Numbered from the stretch's first letter, positions 1 through 8,313 are shown. The stretch is 64,000 nt of DNA from Magnetococcales bacterium (GCA_015229045.1 JADGCJ010000007.1:1-64000); one strand, 5' to 3'. Notes: generated by a model not told the origin, from the letters alone. A program made the numbers and translations.

Positions 1-77
1 CCCAATGGGGTTTGGGGCGAAGCCCCAATAAAATCTTTCATGTCACTCTTTTTCTCGAAGGTAGACGCAGTTTAAAT
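1..77 (+). repeat. Dispersed hairpin repeat, copy R1 (truncated by window edge)
   Basis: Contains GGGGCGAAGCCCC (5-bp stem, GAA loop) followed by AATAAAATCTTTCATG, shared almost exactly with the copy near 55271-55306 and, inverted, with two modules at 61924-62004. The tail (GACGCAGTTTAAATGC) also resembles the tail of the 55-kb copy (GACGCGGTTTAGATGC). It lies just beyond the 3' end of mazG. The left part is outside the window. Confidence 0.75.
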
Positions 78-959
78 GCGATTGCCCTGGGTTGAAGCTC
101 TGGGGTCGGAGGGTGGAAGGAGGCTTCCCCCATCCATGCAACGTTTGCTCTCCTGCCAAAGGGCCTCCAGGCGGGTCAGGGGAACACCCTGGGGTGTCAA
201 TCCCTCCTGCTGCAGGCGCCGTTCGATGTAGCGAAAGCGGTTCTGGAACTTCAGGATGGAGCGGCGCAGGGCCTTTTCCGGATTGACCTCCAGATGGCGG
301 GCATAGTTGGCCAGGGTGAAGAGAACATCGCCGATCTCTTCTTCGATGGCGTCCTGGTCGGAGGTCGCACGTGCCTCTTGCAGCTCTTGCAGCTCTTCGT
401 GGAGCTTGGCCAGAACCGGGGCCGGATCAGGCCAGTCGAAGCCGATGCGCGCCATCTTTTGTTGCACCTTATAGGCCAGATGCAGAGCGGGCAACTTGCT
501 GGAAAGACCATCGAAAACCGAGGGGTTCTCAGTGGGTGTGGCCGATTTTTCCTGGCGTTTGATCGCCTCCCAGTTGTCGCGCAGGCGCTCCATGCCGTCG
601 CGGGCCACCTGATTGGCAACCTCCTGGCGGTTCGGGCCATACAGGTGTGGATGACGCCGCCGCATCTTTTCCGTCACGCCCTCGATCACATCGCCCAAAG
701 AAAAATGGCCCTCCTCCTGCGCAATCCGGCTGTAGAGAACGATGTGAAAAAGCAGATCCCCCAACTCCTGCTGCACATGTTCGGGTTGATGGGTTTCGAC
801 GGCCTCCACCACCTCGTAGGCCTCTTCGATGGTGTGCGGGGTGAGCGAGGCGAAGGTCTGCACCCGATCCCAGGGACACCCCTCCGGCGAACGCAGATGG
901 GCGACAAGGGCGATCAGGTCGAGCAGGGCTGTATCCGGGGGTGTGGGGTCGGGCTGCAT
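72..959 (-). CDS. mazG: Nucleoside triphosphate pyrophosphohydrolase MazG
   Basis: A 295-aa cytoplasmic enzyme expected to hydrolyse (d)NTPs to NMP plus pyrophosphate, a house-cleaning activity. Two tandem MazG domains are visible. The N-terminal one has 'SPEGCPWDRVQT', the metal-binding EExxE pattern in HTIEEAYEVVEA and the ExxD pattern in ELGDLLFHIV. The second has HEELQELQEA and EEEIGDVLFTLAN. Length fits the two-domain family (~260-300 aa). The frame stays open far upstream, but the ATG at 959 is preferred because homology begins there and GGAGAGATCCCC precedes it. It is divergent from flgF and shares the ~190-bp spacer. An inverted repeat TGGCA-AAAAC-TGCCA at 1001-1015 lies upstream of the start; its role is unknown. 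Confidence 0.93.
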   Translation of the reverse strand: MQPDPTPPDTALLDLIALVAHLRSPEGCPWDRVQTFASLTPHTIEEAYEVVEAVETHQPEHVQQELGDLLFHIVLYSRIAQEEGHFSLGDVIEGVTEKMRRRHPHLYGPNRQEVANQVARDGMERLRDNWEAIKRQEKSATPTENPSVFDGLSSKLPALHLAYKVQQKMARIGFDWPDPAPVLAKLHEELQELQEARATSDQDAIEEEIGDVLFTLANYARHLEVNPEKALRRSILKFQNRFRYIERRLQQEGLTPQGVPLTRLEALWQESKRCMDGGSLLPPSDPRASTQGNRI

Positions 960-1092
960 GGGGATCTCTCCGGGTGGGTGGGAGTCAAAATTTCCCCCCC
1001 TGGCAAAAACTGCCACCATTTCGACGGCAGCCAGAGCGAGAGAGGGGTTTGAAACGGGGTGGATGCCAGCAAAACCGGCAAGATTGTCCCGG

Positions 1093-1108
1093 TGGCATGC
1101 AGGTTGCT
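1093..1108 (+). promoter_or_regulatory. Sigma-54 (-24/-12) promoter of the flg operon
   Basis: TGGCATGCAGGTTGCT matches the RpoN consensus TGGCACGNNNNTTGCW with exact GG-to-GC spacing. It is followed about 40 bp later by the flgF start codon and points into the operon. Middle and late flagellar genes are sigma-54 controlled in many polarly flagellated proteobacteria. Confidence 0.8.
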
Positions 1109-1148
1109 TTGGTCTCGGGGCAGGATTCCAACTGAAGGAGATGCCTCG

Positions 1149-1964
1149 ATGGAAAGCGGTCTCTACGCGGCGGTCAATGGTGCGCGGCGCATCGGTTTGC
1201 GGATGGAAGTGTTGTCCAACAACCTCGCCAACGTCAATACCACCGGCTTCAAGGGCGATCAAATCTCGTTCGAATCGTTCATGACCAAACCGGGTCCGGA
1301 GCAGTTTCCCTTGCCCACGGACTCTTTCATGGGGTTGCGTGGCCCCGGGGATATTCCCTTTCCCTTCAGCAATCCGGCGGCCAACGCTTATCGCATGACC
1401 TATCCCATGGCGGTCAATACCACCACGAACATGACCCAGGGGAGCATGAAGGAGACCGGCAATCCGCTGGATGTCGCCATCGAAGGGGAGGGGTTTTTCA
1501 TCCTCAATGGCCCGAATGGTCGCCGTTACAGCCGCGATGGCTCCTTCGCCATCAATGCCAATCGGGAACTTGTCAACAAGGAGGGACTCCAAGTCCTGGG
1601 GAGCGGTGGCGCCCCGATCACCATCGAAACCGATGGACTGATCAACGTAGGCAAGGATGGCACCCTGACCGACCCCAGCGGCACACGCATTGGCCAGTTG
1701 GATCGGGTCAAACTCCCCGCCAACATGTTGACCAAGACCGGGAAAAATCTCTACTCGGCGCCCCAGGAGCTGGAAGCGCCCATCGATGAAACAGGCGTGG
1801 GTGGTTTCCACCAGGGATATCTTGAAGGCTCCAATACTGAATCCCTGCGGGAGATGACCCAGATGATCGATTCAAACCGGGCCTACGAAGGTTACATGAA
1901 AATGATCCAGACACTGGACTCCCTGGATGAGCAGGCCAACAACCAGATTGGCAAGTTAAGATAG
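1149..1964 (+). CDS. flgF: Flagellar basal-body rod protein FlgF
   Basis: A 271-aa proximal rod protein of the flagellar basal body, exported by the flagellar type III apparatus. The N-terminus has the rod-family signature (LSNNLANVNTTGFKG near residue 25), the middle holds the FlgE/F/G domain ('GNPLDVAIEGEGFF'), and the C-terminus has the second rod motif (MIDSNRAYEGYMKMIQ). The ATG at 1149 is chosen over an in-frame upstream start at 1059 because AAGGAGA sits 8 bases before it and the conserved N-terminus starts there. It is the first gene of flgFGAHIJMN. A sigma-54-type promoter lies 41 bp upstream. flgB, flgC and fliE are not in this window. Confidence 0.95.
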   Translation: MESGLYAAVNGARRIGLRMEVLSNNLANVNTTGFKGDQISFESFMTKPGPEQFPLPTDSFMGLRGPGDIPFPFSNPAANAYRMTYPMAVNTTTNMTQGSMKETGNPLDVAIEGEGFFILNGPNGRRYSRDGSFAINANRELVNKEGLQVLGSGGAPITIETDGLINVGKDGTLTDPSGTRIGQLDRVKLPANMLTKTGKNLYSAPQELEAPIDETGVGGFHQGYLEGSNTESLREMTQMIDSNRAYEGYMKMIQTLDSLDEQANNQIGKLR

Positions 1965-1997
1965 GCATTCGGGGACTCTTTTCAGGAGAAGTACACC

Positions 1998-2807
1998 ATG
2001 ATTCGCGCACTTTGGACCTCAGCCACAGGCATGCAGGCACAACAGCTCAACATAGACGTCATCGCCAACAATCTGGCCAACGTCAACACGACGGGATTCA
2101 AACACTCCCGCACCGAATTTCAGGATCTGCTCTACCAGAACATGCGCGCCGCCGGCAGCGAAACCTCTTCCAACGGGACAAAATTGCCGGTTGGCATCCA
2201 GCTGGGGCACGGTACACGGGCCTCGGCGGTGAGCAAGGATTTCAGCCAGGGCAATCCGGTGCAGACCAGCGATGACCCCATGAACGTCGATATGATGGTC
2301 AATGGCCAGGGCTTTTTCCAGGTGCAGTTGCCCAGCGGCGATATCGCCTATACCCGGGACGGCTCTTTCCATGTCGACACCAATGGCAACATTGTCACCA
2401 CCGATGGCTACAATCTGGTGGGGGGGGCCATCGGCGTCAACCCGAACATTCATACGGGGGTTGCCATCGAGAGTTCGGGCAGCGTCGGGCTGGCCGACAA
2501 CGGTACCCCGGGTTTTACCGCCGGTGTGGCGCAGATCCAGTTGGCCCGCTTTGTCAATCCGGCGGGTCTGACCGCCATCGGCAACAATCTGTACAAGGCG
2601 AGCGAGGCTTCGGGCAGCGCTGTCCTGGCCGATCCCGGCACCGATGGCATGGGTTCCCTGAAACAGCACTACAAAGAGAACTCCAACGTCAGCATGGTGA
2701 CCGAAATGGTCGATATGATCTCCTCGCAACGCGCCTATGAGATCAACTCCAAGGGCATTCAGACCGCCAGCGACATGTTGAGCCTGGTGGCCAACCTGAA
2801 GCGGTAG
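1998..2807 (+). CDS. flgG: Flagellar basal-body distal rod protein FlgG
   Basis: A 269-aa distal rod subunit that passes through the P and L rings. The sequence opens with MIRALWTSATGMQAQQ and carries the rod signature IANNLANVNTTGFK, typical of FlgG. The central FlgE/F/G domain has 'GQGFFQVQLPSG', and the C-terminal motif MISSQRAYEINSKGIQTASDML is characteristic of the family. Length is close to the usual 260-262 aa, with a slightly longer central loop. CAGGAG precedes the ATG. It lies 33 bp after flgF and upstream of flgA in the same transcription direction. Confidence 0.97.
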   Translation: MIRALWTSATGMQAQQLNIDVIANNLANVNTTGFKHSRTEFQDLLYQNMRAAGSETSSNGTKLPVGIQLGHGTRASAVSKDFSQGNPVQTSDDPMNVDMMVNGQGFFQVQLPSGDIAYTRDGSFHVDTNGNIVTTDGYNLVGGAIGVNPNIHTGVAIESSGSVGLADNGTPGFTAGVAQIQLARFVNPAGLTAIGNNLYKASEASGSAVLADPGTDGMGSLKQHYKENSNVSMVTEMVDMISSQRAYEINSKGIQTASDMLSLVANLKR

Positions 2808-2852
2808 TCACCTTGAGTCGGTAACCACAACGGATAGGACAGGAAGTCAATC

Positions 2853-3665
2853 ATGGCCAACCCCGCCCAATTGATGGGGATTCTTCTGGTGATGCTGGGT
2901 TTTTCCTGGCATGGGGATCTCCTGGCCCGACAGGTTGATCGTAACGCCTTAACCGGGTTGGTCGAGAAGCAACTGGCCATTGCGCTGGCCCAGCGCGGGG
3001 ATGGTTTCGTTGCCACGCGGCTCTATTGCCTCGATGGGTTGGAGATTGGCGAGGGTCCGTCGGCAGGGCCGACCGGGCAGAGTGTGCCGGGGAGCAAGGC
3101 CGCCGCAGACAAAGCATCGGCAGGAGCGGCGGGGAAGGGGAGCGGAACCTTGTCGGTGACGATGGATCTTGCCCAGGCGGCATTGGAGCCGGGTCGGCGG
3201 GAGTTTCCCGTCTCTGTGCTGGAGGATGGGGTGGCCAGGGGGCAGGTGCGTTTCATGGCCATTCTTCAGCAGGAGAAGAGCCTCCTGGTGTTGCGGCGTC
3301 CGTTGCAACGCGGCGAGGTGGTGCGCGAGGCGGATCTGGAAGAGAAGTCCTTGACATTGACCCGTCCCACACCCGGTGTTCTTGGTGCGGAGCAGATGGA
3401 TAAAGTGCAGGGGTTGATGGCCAGGCGGTCGTTGTCGGCGGGGACGCCCTTGCAATCGAGTTGGTTCGAGTCTCCGGCGGCGGTGGATCGGGGCGAACAT
3501 GTGCGTGTGCGCTTGAGTCGGGGCGGTCTGAAGATTGAGACCAACGGTGTGGCCATGGCCAAGGGACGGGTTGGCGAGTCCATCGAAGTCCAGAACTCTG
3601 AGAGTCGGCGGCGGTTTCTGGCCAGGATTGTCAGTCCTGGTCATGTGGAGGTCATGGTACCGTGA
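2853..3665 (+). CDS. flgA: Flagellar P-ring assembly chaperone FlgA
   Basis: A 270-aa periplasmic chaperone for P-ring (FlgI) assembly. A hydrophobic signal segment (GILLVMLGFSW) occupies roughly residues 9-20. The C-terminal half shows a SAF-type domain: 'RPLQRGEVVREADLEEKSL', 'GLMARRSLSAGTPLQ', then 'VRVRLSRGGLKIETNGVAM' and a terminal HVEVMVP strand, as in FlgA. An Ala/Gly/Lys-rich linker near residues 70-100 is unusual. Position between flgG and flgH matches many alphaproteobacterial operons. AGGAAGT precedes the start. Confidence 0.9.
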   Translation: MANPAQLMGILLVMLGFSWHGDLLARQVDRNALTGLVEKQLAIALAQRGDGFVATRLYCLDGLEIGEGPSAGPTGQSVPGSKAAADKASAGAAGKGSGTLSVTMDLAQAALEPGRREFPVSVLEDGVARGQVRFMAILQQEKSLLVLRRPLQRGEVVREADLEEKSLTLTRPTPGVLGAEQMDKVQGLMARRSLSAGTPLQSSWFESPAAVDRGEHVRVRLSRGGLKIETNGVAMAKGRVGESIEVQNSESRRRFLARIVSPGHVEVMVP

Positions 3666-3734
3666 GGGCTTTTCGCCGCGCCTTGTGCCATGAGTCTTGC
3701 CATGGATCCTCTTGTTGGTGAACGGAGATGGGGT

Positions 3735-4436
3735 ATGCGCATTCAACGAATCATGCCGGTGTTCCTGGTGGCAGTGGCGATGCTCAGCGGCGGTTGTGGT
3801 GGCATGACCCGTGCCGCGCAGCGGCCACCGGCTCCCATGGCCTACGTCAAGCCCCAGGCCCCCGAAGTCCTGGAACCGAAAAAAGGGTCGATCTGGCAGA
3901 GTTCAGACCGTAATACGTTGTTCCTGGACAACAAGGCGCGCAACGTCGGCGATCTGGTCACCGTGGCCATCACGGAAGACGCCTCTGCCAAGAAGGATGC
4001 CCAGACCAATCTGAAACGCAACGGAGAGGATGACATCAGCCTGGGTGGTCTGTTTGGCATCACCGCGGCGTTGCAAAAGGGGATGTCGGACAAGTTTGTT
4101 GATGCAGCCAAGATCAAGAGCAACCACACCTTTTCCGGTCAGGGGAGCACGACCCGCAGCGGCAATCTGAAAGCCACCATCTCCTGCGTGGTGACCGAGG
4201 TGATGCCCAACGGCAACCTGCGCGTCGAGGGTCGGCGCGACATCACCGTCAACAACGAAAACCAGTTCATCATTCTCTCCGGAGTCATCCGCCCGGAGGA
4301 TATCTCCGCCGACAACTCCGTTCTGTCGAGCAAAATTGCCGATGCGCGGATCGAATATTCGGGTGACGGCGATGTCAATGATCAACAACAACAAAGCTGG
4401 TTCCAGAAGTTTATCTCGTCGGTCCACGTCTTTTAG
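3735..4436 (+). CDS. flgH: Flagellar L-ring lipoprotein FlgH
   Basis: A 233-aa outer-membrane L-ring subunit. It begins with a lipoprotein signal (MRIQRIMPVF, hydrophobic core, LSGGC with Cys21 as the likely lipidated residue). Family motifs follow: 'SIWQSSDRNTLFLDNKARNVGDLVTV', 'SNHTFSGQGSTTRSG' and the C-terminal 'VSGVIRPEDI'-like stretch 'LSGVIRPEDISADNSVLSS'. An in-frame start exists at 3690, but the ATG at 3735 with CGGAGATGGGG before it gives a proper signal peptide. It follows flgA by about 70 bp and precedes flgI. Confidence 0.95.
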   Translation: MRIQRIMPVFLVAVAMLSGGCGGMTRAAQRPPAPMAYVKPQAPEVLEPKKGSIWQSSDRNTLFLDNKARNVGDLVTVAITEDASAKKDAQTNLKRNGEDDISLGGLFGITAALQKGMSDKFVDAAKIKSNHTFSGQGSTTRSGNLKATISCVVTEVMPNGNLRVEGRRDITVNNENQFIILSGVIRPEDISADNSVLSSKIADARIEYSGDGDVNDQQQQSWFQKFISSVHVF

Positions 4437-4499
4437 GGTGGCATCCCGCGCATGCAGCAAGGAACGCACGGGTGGTTTTTGTTGGCAAGGAATGCGTGC

Positions 4500-5609
4500 A
4501 TGAAAAAAAACATGAAGGCAAAAGCCTGCTGGGTTGCCGGGATGGCATGTCTGCTTGCCCTGCCTGGCCCTGAAGCGGAAGCGGCCCGTCTGAAGGATGT
4601 GGTCAACATCGAGGGGGTGCGCGACAACCCGCTGACCGGCTTTGGTCTGGTGGTCGGTCTCAACGGCACGGGGGATACCAGCGCCTCGTTCACCACCCAG
4701 TCGATGCGCATGATGCTGGAACGGATGGGCATCAGTGTCGATCAGGGGGTCAAGGTGAAGAATGTCGGGGCGGTGATCGTCACGGCGACGCTGCCGCCCT
4801 TCTCCCGGCAGGGGAGTACGGTGGATGTCACCCTCTCCTCCCTGGGCGATGCCAAGAGCCTGCAAGGGGGCACCCTGGTCATGACCCCGCTCAAGGGGGC
4901 GGATGGTCGCATCTATGCCGTGGCGCAGGGAGCGGTTTCGGTGGGGGGCTTCGCTGCCCAGGGTGGTGCGCAGACGGCGCAAAAGAACCATCCGACGGTG
5001 GCACGGGTCTCCGGCGGGGCCATCGTCGAGCGTGAAATCGAGTTCAGGCTGAACGGCGAAAATGCTTTGCAACTGGCCCTGCGCAATCCCGACTTTACCA
5101 CGGCCAATCGGGTGGTGGGAGCCATCAACAGCCAGATGGGTGATCCTCTGGCCCAGGCCCGTGACTCCGGGACCGTCGATGTCAAGATTCCCCCGACCTA
5201 TCTGAAACGGGTGGTGGAGTTTGTCTCCCGGCTGGAAAATCTGCAGGTGGAACCGGATCAGATGGCCCGCATCGTTGTCAACGAACGCACGGGCACCATT
5301 GTCATGGGTGACAATGTGCGGGTCTCCACCGTGGCTCTTTCGCACGGCAGTCTGACGATCCGCATCAATGAAAATCCCAAGGTGAGCCAGCCGGCCCCCT
5401 TGAGCGGTGGCAAGACGACGGTCACGCCCCAGACCGACGTCAACGTCAAGGAGCAGGAGGCCCATCTGGTGGAGATGGAGCAGGGGGTGACTTTGGGGGA
5501 TCTGGTCAAGGGCCTCAATGGCGTCGGTGTCACACCCCGGGATCTGATCGCCATCCTGCAGGCCATCAAGGCTGCGGGTGCCCTGCAAGCGGAACTGGAG
5601 ATCATATGA
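4500..5609 (+). CDS. flgI: Flagellar P-ring protein FlgI
   Basis: A 369-aa periplasmic P-ring subunit, the usual length. A cleavable signal peptide (MKKNMKAKAC, hydrophobic core, AEA-AR) leads into the family signature 'RLKDVVNIEGVRDNPLTGFG'. The C-terminus ends with 'LNGVGVTPRDLIAILQAIKAAGALQAELEII', nearly invariant in FlgI. The ATG at 4500 is chosen over 4452 because it starts the signal peptide and AAGGA lies 8 bases upstream. It overlaps flgJ by four bases (ATGA), indicating translational coupling. Confidence 0.97.
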   Translation: MKKNMKAKACWVAGMACLLALPGPEAEAARLKDVVNIEGVRDNPLTGFGLVVGLNGTGDTSASFTTQSMRMMLERMGISVDQGVKVKNVGAVIVTATLPPFSRQGSTVDVTLSSLGDAKSLQGGTLVMTPLKGADGRIYAVAQGAVSVGGFAAQGGAQTAQKNHPTVARVSGGAIVEREIEFRLNGENALQLALRNPDFTTANRVVGAINSQMGDPLAQARDSGTVDVKIPPTYLKRVVEFVSRLENLQVEPDQMARIVVNERTGTIVMGDNVRVSTVALSHGSLTIRINENPKVSQPAPLSGGKTTVTPQTDVNVKEQEAHLVEMEQGVTLGDLVKGLNGVGVTPRDLIAILQAIKAAGALQAELEII

Positions 5610-6058
5610 GCAGCAACATTCCCGTACAGCTTCCGGACAATGCCTACACCAACTCCCTGCCCGCCGGAGAGAGAAAGCGCCTGAAAGAGGCTGTTGCCGA
5701 CTTTGAAGCCATTTTTGTACGGCAGATGCTGGGCGCCATGCGCAAGACCATTCCGGACGAAGGCGACAAGGCTCTGATCAAAAAAGGCAATGGCGAGAAG
5801 ATTTTTCAGGATATGCTCGATTCCGAGTATGCCGATCGGGTCAGCCGTCGTCCCAATGGATTGGGGCTGAAAGAGATTCTCTACCAAAAGATGACCGAAG
5901 GCAAAAAACCCCTCGGGGTTTCCGGGTCGGCCGGGGTTCCCGGGGCTCCTGGAGCGGTCGGGGTTCCTGGTCAGGTCGGGAGTCAGGTTGACAAGTTGAA
6001 GTCGAACAATGATGCCTTTGATGCTGCCCTGGCTGCCAAAACAAAGTTGGCAAAATAG
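5606..6058 (+). CDS. flgJ: Rod-binding protein FlgJ, single-domain form
   Basis: A 150-aa protein carrying only the N-terminal rod-capping domain: 'KEAVADFEAIFVRQMLGAMRKT', 'GNGEKIFQDMLDSEYADRVS', 'GLGLKEILYQKM'. The C-terminal muramidase domain of enteric FlgJ is absent, as in many alphaproteobacteria, so another peptidoglycan hydrolase must open the wall. After the rod domain comes a Gly-Pro-Val-rich tail (roughly residues 109-130, repeating GVPG, GAPG, GVPG) that is not typical of the family and resembles low-complexity linkers in the secretin and pentapeptide lipoprotein around 23-25 kb. The start overlaps the flgI stop. Confidence 0.9.
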   Translation: MSSNIPVQLPDNAYTNSLPAGERKRLKEAVADFEAIFVRQMLGAMRKTIPDEGDKALIKKGNGEKIFQDMLDSEYADRVSRRPNGLGLKEILYQKMTEGKKPLGVSGSAGVPGAPGAVGVPGQVGSQVDKLKSNNDAFDAALAAKTKLAK

Positions 6059-6115
6059 AGTTGATACCCCGCTGCCTTCTGGTATGACGGGGGATGGGAA
6101 AGGGAGTTTCTCTCG

Positions 6116-6421
6116 ATGAAAATCAAGGGGTTGGGCACAGCCAAGCTGGAAAGGATTTCCGGCAGCCGTGTAGCGAAGGGAAAAGGACGAGGACGCAGCT
6201 CCGCAGCCGGGGGAGCCCGTCAGGATGGTGTGGAGTTTTCCGAAGAGGCCCGGTTGAGTGGTTTGGCCAACGAGGTCATCAACCAGGCCCCTGAAATCCG
6301 CACCGAGTTGGTGGAACCGATCAAGGAGGCCCTGGACGCTGGCGATTACAGCGTTTCGAGCCTGGATGTCGCTGACCGGATCCTGAGGCAGGTGTTGAAG
6401 GAACGCAAAAGATCCTTTTGA
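6116..6421 (+). CDS. flgM: Anti-sigma-28 factor FlgM
   Basis: A 101-aa protein expected to bind and inhibit FliA (sigma-28) until the hook-basal body is complete and FlgM is secreted. Family pattern: a short basic N-terminus (MKIKGLG), a disordered middle rich in Gly/Arg/Ser, and the conserved helices 'VEFSEEARLSGLANEV', 'PEIRTELVEPIKEALDAGDY' and 'VADRILRQVLKERKRS'. It lies 57 bp after flgJ and just ahead of flgN, the usual flgM-flgN order. The region just upstream can pair as a weak CCCC/GGGG hairpin. Confidence 0.88.
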   Translation: MKIKGLGTAKLERISGSRVAKGKGRGRSSAAGGARQDGVEFSEEARLSGLANEVINQAPEIRTELVEPIKEALDAGDYSVSSLDVADRILRQVLKERKRSF

Positions 6422-6435
6422 CGCGGAGGTTGGTC

Positions 6436-6927
6436 ATGAAACCCGACGTGGCGCCGCTGCGTGACGTACTGGACGGGCTCATCCTGCATTTTGACCGATT
6501 GCAGGCCATGTTGCAGACGGAACGGGAACTGATCCGCAAGCGCGAGGCGGACAAGATTTATAAACTCTCCGAAGAAGTTGGCACACTACTGGCTTCGATC
6601 CGAGAGATGGATGAACGGCGTCAGGAGGTTATTCAGGGCATGGCCGGAGCTTTGGGTGTTGCATCGGAAGGACTCGACCTGACCACCCTGGATCGCGAAT
6701 TGGGCGGCAAATCGGGTTTGCTCCCCCTGCGCGACCGCCTGCGAGAGGCCATTTATGTGGCTGACCAGACCAACAAGGAAAATCAGGCTGCTTTCAAAGG
6801 AGTGCTGAATGCCATGGAAGCCATTTTGAAGGCGATGGGGGAGGGGAATCGGGCGATTTTTTACAATCGCATTGGTGGTCGGCAAACAACGGGAAGCTTT
6901 CAAAGCCGTTTTTCCAAGCAGCTTTGA
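6436..6927 (+). CDS. flgN: Flagellar export chaperone FlgN
   Basis: A 163-aa, mostly helical, heptad-rich cytoplasmic protein expected to chaperone the hook-filament junction proteins FlgK and FlgL. Recognisable stretches are 'LILHFDRLQAMLQTERELIRKREADKIYKLSEE' (read in pieces), 'SIREMDERRQEVI' and a C-terminal 'QTTGSFQSRFSKQL'. A TTG start at 6418 would overlap the flgM stop, but the ATG at 6436 preceded by GGAGG at 6-bp spacing is better. Identity rests on helical pattern, length and position after flgM; FlgN is poorly conserved. Confidence 0.8.
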   Translation: MKPDVAPLRDVLDGLILHFDRLQAMLQTERELIRKREADKIYKLSEEVGTLLASIREMDERRQEVIQGMAGALGVASEGLDLTTLDRELGGKSGLLPLRDRLREAIYVADQTNKENQAAFKGVLNAMEAILKAMGEGNRAIFYNRIGGRQTTGSFQSRFSKQL

Positions 6928-7041
6928 CATCCATAAACGGGAATCCCTCGGCAAGAGGGGCCCGAGCGTGATTCATACCGGCTTCCTGCCTGATTTTCAT
7001 GGCCGGAGCCTCCAGACACAGAAACGTTGGGAGTATGGGAA

Positions 7042-7275
7042 ATGCTTATCTTGACACGGAGAGTCGGAGAGAGTCTCAACATCGGTGACGAGATCAAAAT
7101 CACCCTCCTGGGAATCAAGGGCAATCAGGTGCGTATCGGCATCGATGCTCCGCGCCATGTCGAGGTCCATCGCGAGGAGATCTACGACAAGATCAAGCGG
7201 GAAACCCGCAAGGCCAATCGAAAGATGTCCGACGAGGTTCTCGAACAGGCCTCGCGCATTCTCTCCCAAAAATAA
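7042..7275 (+). CDS. csrA: Carbon storage / translational regulator CsrA
   Basis: A 77-aa RNA-binding dimer that blocks or modulates translation by binding GGA motifs in mRNA leaders. The sequence [16 protein letters not shown] at the N-terminus, '[18 protein letters not shown]' in the centre and '[10 protein letters not shown]' are all diagnostic. The ATG at 7042 is used rather than 7027 because MLILTRR is the invariant start and GGGAG lies upstream. It follows flgN by about 115 bp, a common place for csrA where it regulates flagellar mRNAs. A strong hairpin follows immediately. Confidence 0.97.
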   Translation: MLILTRRVGESLNIGDEIKITLLGIKGNQVRIGIDAPRHVEVHREEIYDKIKRETRKANRKMSDEVLEQASRILSQK

Positions 7276-7343
7276 CCCCGACGGGGACTGACACAATCCA
7301 GGTGCGCCTTTCTCGACCTGGATTGTGCCCTGTGGGGGTTTTT
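7276..7343 (+). terminator. Terminator after csrA (large composite hairpin)
   Basis: Directly after the csrA stop. A perfect 12-bp stem (CACAATCCAGGT at 7292-7303 pairing with ACCTGGATTGTG at 7316-7327, 12-base loop) is nested between CCCC (7276-7279) and GGGGG followed by TTTTT (7334-7343). It reads as a Rho-independent terminator closing the flagellar block. Confidence 0.75.
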
Positions 7344-7357
7344 GTTGGCCATAATAG

Positions 7358-7386
7358 TTGACAGAATAGATAGGATATTACATCAT
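7358..7386 (+). promoter_or_regulatory. Possible sigma-70 promoter for the radical SAM gene
   Basis: TTGACA, 17-base spacer, then CATCAT (4 of 6 matches to TATAAT), about 65 bp before the ATG at 7453. The -35 is perfect and the -10 weak. Confidence 0.4.
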
Positions 7387-7452
7387 GGCGCAAGATTGAA
7401 ACGGGGCAGACTCTCCGAGTCACGAAGGTGCAAAAGACGCAAGGAGATGGTC

Positions 7453-8313
7453 ATGCTGTACAGAATCAAGTGGATATTACGCTCCTGGCAATGGCCCCTG
7501 CGCATATACCGGCGGCTGAAACGGGTTCAAAAAGAGAACAAACTGCTGGCGCGGATCTGGCTTTGGTTGCGCTGGTGGAGCCATTTTCGCCATAACCCCC
7601 TGGACGTGGTGGAAATCGAGACGGATGCCCGTTGCAATCGATCCTGCTCCTACTGTCCGGTTGCCAAACATAAACGGGAAGGGCAGATGCCCGAGTCCCT
7701 GTTTTATGCCATCGTTGACCAGTTGCAGCAGATGAATTTTTCCGGGCGATTCTCGTTTCACTTTTACAACGAACCCTTGCTGGATCCCCGCCTGGATACG
7801 TTCATTCGTTATACCCGTGATCGTCTTGCCAAGGCCACTCTGGTCCTGGTGACCAATGGCGACCATCTGAGCCGGGAGCGGTTCGATCAATTGCTGGCAG
7901 CCGGTATCGATCTGGTCAGCGTCTCCCTGCATGATAAGAAAATAGCCAAAACTTCCAATGCCTTGCGCGGTTCTCTGAATGAACGTTTCCAGGCCAAGAT
8001 ACTCATCACGCCCACCTATGAGCCACAGACTCCTCTGTCCAATCGTGGGGGGTTGGTGGATTTGCAGAAACATCAACACGAAGCTGTCCATAACTGGCCC
8101 AATGGGGGTTGTACCAGCGTCAGTTCTCTGGTGATCAACTACCAGGGCAAGGTTGCTCTTTGTTGCGATGACTTTTTTGCCCGTTTTGGACACGGCGACC
8201 TCAACGAGACCCCTCTGCGTACCGTTTGGGAAGACTCCAGGGAGAAACGGCGTCGCATCTATTTTGCCAACTATGAGTTGCCCATTTGCCAGACATGTTC
8301 CAGTGGTCGGTGA
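7453..8313 (+). CDS. Radical SAM protein with SPASM-like C-terminus
   Basis: A 286-aa protein with the radical SAM cluster motif CxxxCxxC (CNRSCSYCP, near residue 60), which binds a 4Fe-4S cluster and cleaves S-adenosylmethionine. The C-terminal part has further cysteines (VALCCDDFF and CQTCSSG at the very end), like SPASM/twitch auxiliary-cluster domains. The N-terminus is strongly basic and Trp-rich (KWILRSWQWPLRIYRRLKR) and could be membrane-associated. The start at 7453 has AAGGAG six bases upstream; further in-frame starts exist at 7342 and 7447. The next gene is an acyltransferase 46 bp downstream, and a glycan-modification block follows. Substrate unknown. Confidence 0.82.
   Translation: MLYRIKWILRSWQWPLRIYRRLKRVQKENKLLARIWLWLRWWSHFRHNPLDVVEIETDARCNRSCSYCPVAKHKREGQMPESLFYAIVDQLQQMNFSGRFSFHFYNEPLLDPRLDTFIRYTRDRLAKATLVLVTNGDHLSRERFDQLLAAGIDLVSVSLHDKKIAKTSNALRGSLNERFQAKILITPTYEPQTPLSNRGGLVDLQKHQHEAVHNWPNGGCTSVSSLVINYQGKVALCCDDFFARFGHGDLNETPLRTVWEDSREKRRRIYFANYELPICQTCSSGR

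Noticed and set aside
1001..1015. TGGCA-AAAAC-TGCCA inverted repeat as a terminator or operator
   Set aside because: Too short, no T-run, and no second copy; mentioned only with mazG.
960..1811. N-terminal extension of the mazG frame
   Set aside because: The frame stays open across the divergent spacer and flgF, but MazG homology and a ribosome site both start at 959.
3903..5588. 561-aa minus-strand open frame opposite flgH/flgI
   Set aside because: Antisense shadow; the plus strand encodes unmistakable FlgH and FlgI.
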